Program-made: the position numbers and the translations under genes
Assembly (NCBI GenBank): GCA_964006375.1
Contig: OZ023267.1
Span: 35,537,766 to 35,601,765 of the forward strand
DNA: 64,000 bases
Origin: Tillus elongatus
Lineage: Eukaryota; Arthropoda; Insecta; Coleoptera; Cleridae
Direction: 5' to 3'
In this document: positions 59,240 through 64,000 of the stretch, piece by piece
How the letters are laid out: the number at the start of each line of letters is the position of its first letter
Position numbering within the stretch: the first letter of the stretch is position 1
The notes under the pieces: generated by a model
Told to the model about the DNA's origin: nothing
The model's database searches: none
Seen by the model: the letters and a program-made list of their open reading frames with translations, nothing else

Positions 59240-59345
59240 GTACACTTGGAGAACCAAAATCTCCACAACACATCTTTTAAAAACCTGATGATCGTTTCAC
59301 TAACAAAGTTAGCGTCATCAGAGGATGAAAACTTCTAAACTACTC
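59240..59345 (-). repeat. Penelope-like terminal repeat with hammerhead-like motif (5' side)
   Basis: On the minus strand: CTGATGA (59321-59315), hairpin GCTAAC / TTT / GTTAGT, then GAAAC (59298-59294). The conserved tail TGTTGTGGAGATTTTGG and TTCTCCAAGTG follows. It is the same module as 52448-52560 in the same orientation, placed upstream of the RT, as expected for the two terminal repeats of one element. Confidence 0.5.
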
Positions 59346-59363
59346 AACTACTATACATTATAA

Positions 59364-59712
59364 GGGCCTCGGTAGTTCAGTGGTAAGAACGTGTTTCTCG
59401 GAACCGAAGGCTACTGGGTTCGATCCCGGGGTTCTCCTTTCACTTTTCCAGTACATACTGTGCAATTAACATCAACTGAGGTTGTGGCATCCTATTTGAG
59501 AAAGTTGAATGTCTGCACGTTCCGCCATTCGGAGGGGGGCGTAAAGGCGTCGGTTCCGTGTGCATGCGATAAGGGTCACATTAAAGATCCATACCCTCCT
59601 TACAGGAAGGGTTCCGGCAAATTTTCCAGGATAGTGAGGTGAAACTGCTCCCTTGCGTCGGTGATTGCCCATAGTCGTCAAAATAGACCGACGTTAAATA
59701 AACAAAAACACA
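59364..59712 (+). mobile_element. tRNA-derived SINE, copy 4 (full length)
   Basis: The head GGCCTCGGTAGTTCAGTGGT (A box) and GGGTTCGATCCCGGGG (B box) is a well-preserved tRNA-like RNA polymerase III promoter. The body has ACGTTCCGCCATTCGGAGG, and the 3' end is CCGACGTTAAATAAACAAAA. It is too long and lacks the folded arms for a real tRNA gene. Confidence 0.88.
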
Positions 59713-60785
59713 CATACTACACTTTATATGTATACTAGGTGTTAGGTAAAAGACCGCTAGCCTATAGAGAGAGAAATCACATGCAAACTTTCTGCGTTTA
59801 TATTTTAATTGGCGGGAGTTCTTTTCAAAATCCGGTTATAACTCTACATACCGAGTTTAGTAATATCTTTTATTTTAAATAGACAGCTATCTATTAATCA
59901 GCGGCAAGTAGTTGTAATGAGATTTAGCTTTATTTCCCTTGCAGTGGCATTTTACCTTCAATATTACTATTTAACTTACTTTCCTCGGGCACCATCTTTG
60001 TTCCCCAAATTTCGGATGAGGTTTGATCCCCGTGAAGACTTCTGCTAAGGCCTTCGTGACACACTACAAATTACTGTTTAGTAGCCGCCTTGTCCCCTGG
60101 TAGCTTAGTGGAGAAAATAAAAAACAGGATTTCAGTTTTTAGTGCCTCTAGTATATGTGGGAAAGCGAAGTAGCAATTAATTACTTACTTTCAATTACTG
60201 TTCGTTATTTTCTTAGCTAACAAGATCTAAGCAGATAACTATACACGTGCTATCTCAATCAAGTACTATGATTACTACTTAAGTGCATTACAAACATGCA
60301 AAATGCATAGCCGTTACTAAAGTGTCAATCAAATGTTACTTAAAATAGTGTAATGATCAAACTATTCACATTTACATTTACATACACAAATACGAGACAT
60401 AGAGGGAGAACAAAACAGTGTTTTATATACTATGTGCAACCAATGTTAACACAGTAGACTGAAAGATGGCAGTAAAATTAGCAAAACAAATAAACAGATT
60501 TATTCTGCTATTTAGTTGGTAAAAATCAATGAAGCAGGCGATGCATTATAACAAGTGGTCAATATTAGTATGTGAAAAGGAATTCAGAGGCAAGTAAGCG
60601 CGCGTCATATTCACGTTACAGGTGCACCGTACCCGAATTCAGTCCCCTTAAACTCCGTATCCCTTAGCCGACGAACAGAGTCTTTAACTGACGATTCTTC
60701 GCACCATTCTACAGTCGAATCGCAAAAACCAGCCTGTATAACTGTTCCCGATAATAAAGCACGTGTAATGACCTATTCCCTATCG
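59713..60785. other. Unassigned
   Basis: No recognised repeat. A minus-strand frame of about 58 codons at 60605-60779 (starting near VITRALLSGTVIQAGFCDST) looks protein-like but matches no family I know. Confidence 0.4.
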
Positions 60786-61375
60786 TCGTTCATTTGCAGC
60801 CTTCGTGTGGCTAGTCTGTATAGTCCTAGCCTGGCCTCCCGATAACTAAGTGTAGGGAGGGCAGATCCATCAACACCTCCGTGGCGGCTGTTGGGGTTGA
60901 AGTCACGGCCACTGTGACCCCGAGGCAAGCCATCCTTTGGGTATTGCCTAGTTTTTGTTTGGCACTGGATTGTGTCACCTTAGGCCACCAGACCAGTGCC
61001 GCGTACGTTAACGATGGTCTGACCACCCTTGTGTACAGCCATTGGGCCATACTAGGTCTTAGGCCCCACGTTTTTCCATATAGCCGCCTAGTGACGGCTA
61101 GGATCACAACTGCCTTGCGCAGTATTTTTTCAGAGTGACCATTCCAGGTTAGCTTGGAATCTAGTGCGACCCCAAGATATTTTACCTCCATGGTCATTGG
61201 GATGTTTCTACCGTATATAGTGAGAGTTTTGTTGCCTTCCCACTTCCTCCTCCTCGTAAGCGGTATGACGGTTGCTTTCTCGAGGCTGACCCCGAGCCCT
61301 TGGCCAACCGTCCACCTTTCCATCACTTTCAGTGCTGTCGCTCTCATATTACTGTATAACGTTCCCTCGGACTAT
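60786..61375 (-). pseudogene. I-group LINE fragment, RT C-terminal part
   Basis: The 61347-60826 frame reads MRATALKVMERWTVGQGLGV, LTIYGRNIPMTMEVKYLGVA (the post-palm KYLGV motif), LDSKLTWNGH and RVVRPSLTYAALVWW. Its last text (near 60800-60840) matches the LGLYRLA junction at 16600-16640, so it is the same family as 15505-16655, here the part just upstream. It ends where RNase H would follow. Confidence 0.8.
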
Positions 61376-61607
61376 GATGCCAATAGTAGTAGTAGTAACA
61401 GTGGTGGGGAGGCCAACGCCAAGCAAGTAGGCCACAATGAGCCCTTTTTGACAACCCCAGCATGCTTTACTCTTCCTCGGTTCAGTCGCCAAACCGCCTC
61501 GACCTCGAAATGAAGACCGTGACAGTCTTCAATTGGACGGTAATTACCTGATTCCTCTGCAAAGTCGTCGATCCGGACGATTCTGCTCGAAGACTCCCAA
61601 AAGCATC

Positions 61608-62140
61608 TCATTCACACAGGTAGTGATAGGACGTTTCTTCATCGTCGCCGCATTCCTGGCAAATGGAATCCCTCTCTACCGCTATCAATGTGAGGTGTCT
61701 TCTAGGGGCGCAGTGGCCTGTCAGCACCCCAAGGATGCGGCAAAGCGTAGGTCGACTCCTACCGAGTAGCCAGACAGCGTTATCTCTGTCCGGCACCTCC
61801 ACGAAGTCCCTCGCCTGCCTGCAGCCACCAGCCGACCCCCAGTGCCTCTCTATTGCTTCCTCTATCCACCTGTCTAAGGCGACGAAGACCGTCTTCCTAC
61901 TTATGCCTATCGCAGGCTCCGGGCCACAGAACAGCCGCCGGGCACCAAGCCTAGCGAGATTATTCGCCACCTCATTCCCCGCTACGCCACAGTGTCCCGG
62001 AACCCACACCACTTCTGAACAAATGTTTATCCGATTCTGGCCGCGCAGACTGCCCGAAGGACCTCCTGGCTATCCGAGCAAATATATACAAATCTCTCGG
62101 GGCTCCTCCTCACATCCTGTCTATTGGCGACAGACAGGAT
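61608..62140 (-). pseudogene. LINE RNase H and zinc-binding C-terminus
   Basis: MVWVPGHCGVAGNEVANNLA (from 62012) is the last RNase H motif, then GVLTGHCAPRRHL and SICQECGDDEETSYHYLCE form the C-terminal zinc-binding motif (C-x2-C, H, C). The earlier RNase H motifs (near 62030-62140) are in another frame. In intact relatives this module removes the RNA strand during copying. Confidence 0.82.
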
Positions 62141-63363
62141 AGCGTACACCTCTGTTTCGAATGCTGTGGTATATGCGCCAAGAGCATTGGTTTACACCAC
62201 ACCACCAGACCAAGGCCCCATAGAGGATTCTCGGCCTGACGATCGCAGTGTAAATCCAGTGAAGGATCCGAGGATTAAGTCCCCAGGTTCTCCATATCAC
62301 TCGACGCAGCTGCCAGAGGGTCGCTACTCCCTTCCTCACTACTCGTTCTATTTTCGACCCCCATGTTAGTTTGGAGTCCAGGATCACCCCCAGATATTTG
62401 ACCTCCCGCACTAAAGCTAAAAGTTTTCCAAACATCACGGGCGTCCTGAACCCCTCTACGTTCCTCTTCTTGGTGAATAGGATTATCTCCGTCTTCGCCG
62501 GGTTCACGGAGAGTCCCAGCTCACCACACCACAGTTCAATTATGCTACAGGCAGCTTGCATGCACCCACAGACGACGCCGAGTAATTTGCCGGGGACTAA
62601 GAGCAGACCATCATCAGCGTACGCCTGGGCGTAGAAGCCATTCTCGGAGAGCCGTTCCAAGAGGACGTCCATGACCAGACACCATAGATGCGGCGAAAGG
62701 CAGCTGCCCTGAGGACAGCCGGCCGTCACCCCAACGTCCAGCCCCCGTCCCCTCAAGGTCAGCGAAACTCTCCTGTCCTCCAGCATGCTCGCCACCCAGC
62801 TTATTAGGGACCTCAGCGTTCCCCTATCCTGTAGGGCGGCACAGACCGTATCCGTCCTTGCCTTATCAAAGGCCCCCTCAACATTGAAGAACACAACTAA
62901 TGTGCTCTCCCCGTAGTGTAGGGCCCTTTCCACCTTCCGCGTCACAGTATGGAGCGCCGTCTCTGTCGATTTCCGCCGCTGGTACGCGTGTTGATCTTTA
63001 TGGAAGGGGTGATCCTTGAGGATCCCTCCCAACATAAACCTATCTACTAACTTTTCCAATACCTTAAGCAGGAAGGATGTTAGGCTGATTAGCCTATACG
63101 CGTTGGCCAGCGTGTAGTCGTCCCTTCCCGGTTTGGGAATGAAGACCCCCCCTAACACAGCGCGAGGCCTTTGGGACGTAGCGACACGCCAGGCTGGCCC
63201 GGAAAACCTCCCTTATGTTGGGAAGCAGTATATCCAGGTCCCTCTGAAGCAGGGCCGGAAAAATCCCATCACAGCCTGCGGACTTAAATGGAGCAAACTC
63301 GCTCACCGCCCAGGTTATAGAACCATCTGTGACCACCCCCATCTGCCAGCTGCCAGTCCGCAT
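62121..63363 (-). pseudogene. LINE reverse transcriptase, I-group
   Basis: FKSAGCDGIFPALLQRDLD (63300s) begins the domain in one frame. A shift near 63150 leads to the 345-codon frame: GGVFIPKPGRDDY, HAYQRRKSTETALHTVT, FFNVEGAFDKA (usual form DVEGAFD), TAGCPQGSCLSPHLWCLVMD and YAQAYADDGLLLV (catalytic YADD). VKYLGVILDSKLTW and RPRILYGALVWW follow. At least one frameshift and a D-to-N change in the DVEGAFD motif suggest it is inactive. Confidence 0.87.
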
Positions 63364-63439
63364 TCGGGACCGTCCACCGGCCAGGGCGGCAGCCTCCGTG
63401 ACGGCTCCACCACCTACAAGGTGAACTTCGGCGAGATGA

Positions 63440-64000
63440 CGCAGGGTCTCCTCACCGGTGCTTGTCCAGCTCCAGTGCGGATTCCTTAAAGATCTTACAT
63501 TACTACCTAACTCCTGTTTGAGTACCCTTACCAGCCTGACTGCGTCCGGCAGGGAATTGACTTCCCTGCAGTACGCGCACCAACCAGCTCGTTTACTCCG
63601 GCGTAATTCCTTCTTAAACTCCCTTCTGGCAGTCCTAAACTAGTCCCGGGCCGCTTCACCCGATTCTCAAACAGCTCGGTTTAAGGGCCTCCGAGTCCGC
63701 CCACGTAGTACGGCGGGATCCCTGTTCCACCATCTAACTTTGATAGACGGTTCCCCCCTAGGTGGTGACGCGGCCTCGTAGGCTGCCATTATTTCCCCTT
63801 CTAAGGCCTCGACCTCGCTATCTAATGCCTCTATAGAGAGTCTTCTCCCCTCTGGGCTCCTTGGCGACCCACCGAGGCCTGTTATGTAGGAATCCCAGTC
63901 ATTGGATTTCTCCGGGGGGGAGGACACTCACGGTCCACATCCAATTCAAAGCTGATCATACGATGATCAGACATTGATATGTGTTCCGTCACCCTCCAGC
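63440..64000 (-). pseudogene. LINE endonuclease end and linker
   Basis: At the window edge the minus strand reads ISMSDHRMISFELDV, the SDH motif ending an apurinic-type endonuclease. KVRWWNRDPAVLRGRTRRPL (63670-63750) is the linker text before RT. Stops between 63450 and 63660 break the frame. The rest of the endonuclease lies outside the window. Confidence 0.75.

Larger units (their letters stand above)
61376..64000 (-). mobile_element. I-group LINE with RNase H, running past the window end
   Basis: Minus-strand element: endonuclease end at 63930-64000, linker, RT, RNase H and zinc-binding tail down to about 61610, then a 3' region with ACTACTACTACTATTGGC near 61380. It differs in sequence from the I-group fragment next to it. 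Composition is GC-rich compared with the rest of the window. Confidence 0.85.

Noticed and set aside
59364..59440. Possible tRNA gene
   Set aside because: A and B boxes are clear, but the arms do not fold as a full tRNA and the same head is attached to a common body in other copies, so it is a SINE head.
62663..63489. Plus-strand frames in the GC-rich right end
   Set aside because: They are antisense shadows of the I-group LINE reverse transcriptase.

Overview
This is animal nuclear DNA, almost certainly from an insect with a repeat-rich, AT-rich genome. The evidence is a spliced host gene with GT-AG introns whose protein is a turtle/borderless-type cell-surface receptor (IGSF9 family), set among transposon types common in insects: DD41D Tc1/mariner elements, a BEL/Pao element, CR1/L2-like and I-group LINEs, a Penelope-like element, a pogo/Tigger element and a tRNA-derived SINE. 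A beetle or a hemipteran is plausible, but the sequence alone does not settle the order.

The only convincing host gene lies on the + strand at 364-34287. Seven exons join with matching phases (0, 1, 1, 0, 1, 1) into a 669-residue protein: signal peptide, four Ig domains, two FN3 domains, one membrane helix and an 18-residue tail. This architecture fits borderless (bdl) better than turtle, which has five Ig domains and a long tail. The introns are swollen by transposons, and the last one (19369-34045) is 14.7 kb. The 3' flank straight after the stop codon is a 12-unit minisatellite.

Region by region: intron 1 holds a complete DD41D transposon (2116-4176) with an open transposase, nested in the TA core of a modular repeat. 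Intron 2 holds a broken DD41D element and a CR1/L2-like LINE. Intron 3 holds a GC-rich tandem block and a dead transposase. Intron 5 holds a SINE and an I-group LINE fragment. Intron 6 holds a DD41D pseudoelement, a decayed BEL/Pao element, a fold-back DD41D relic, and a LINE relic split by a SINE with a 10-bp target duplication. From 34.3 to 64 kb I see no intact host gene. That stretch contains a Tigger relic, two more DD41D elements, two THAP-domain relics, a mariner split by a LINE, three more CR1/L2-like LINE copies, a Penelope-like element with a LINE inserted in its reverse transcriptase and hammerhead-ribozyme-like motifs at both ends, and an I-group LINE running off the right edge.

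Fourteen long (TA)n tracts punctuate the window, and most touch the end of a transposon. The items most worth checking are the hammerhead-like motifs of the Penelope-like element, the apparently intact DD41D element, the SINE family, and the modular TA-core repeat family. All homology calls come from reading translated motifs; no database search was run.
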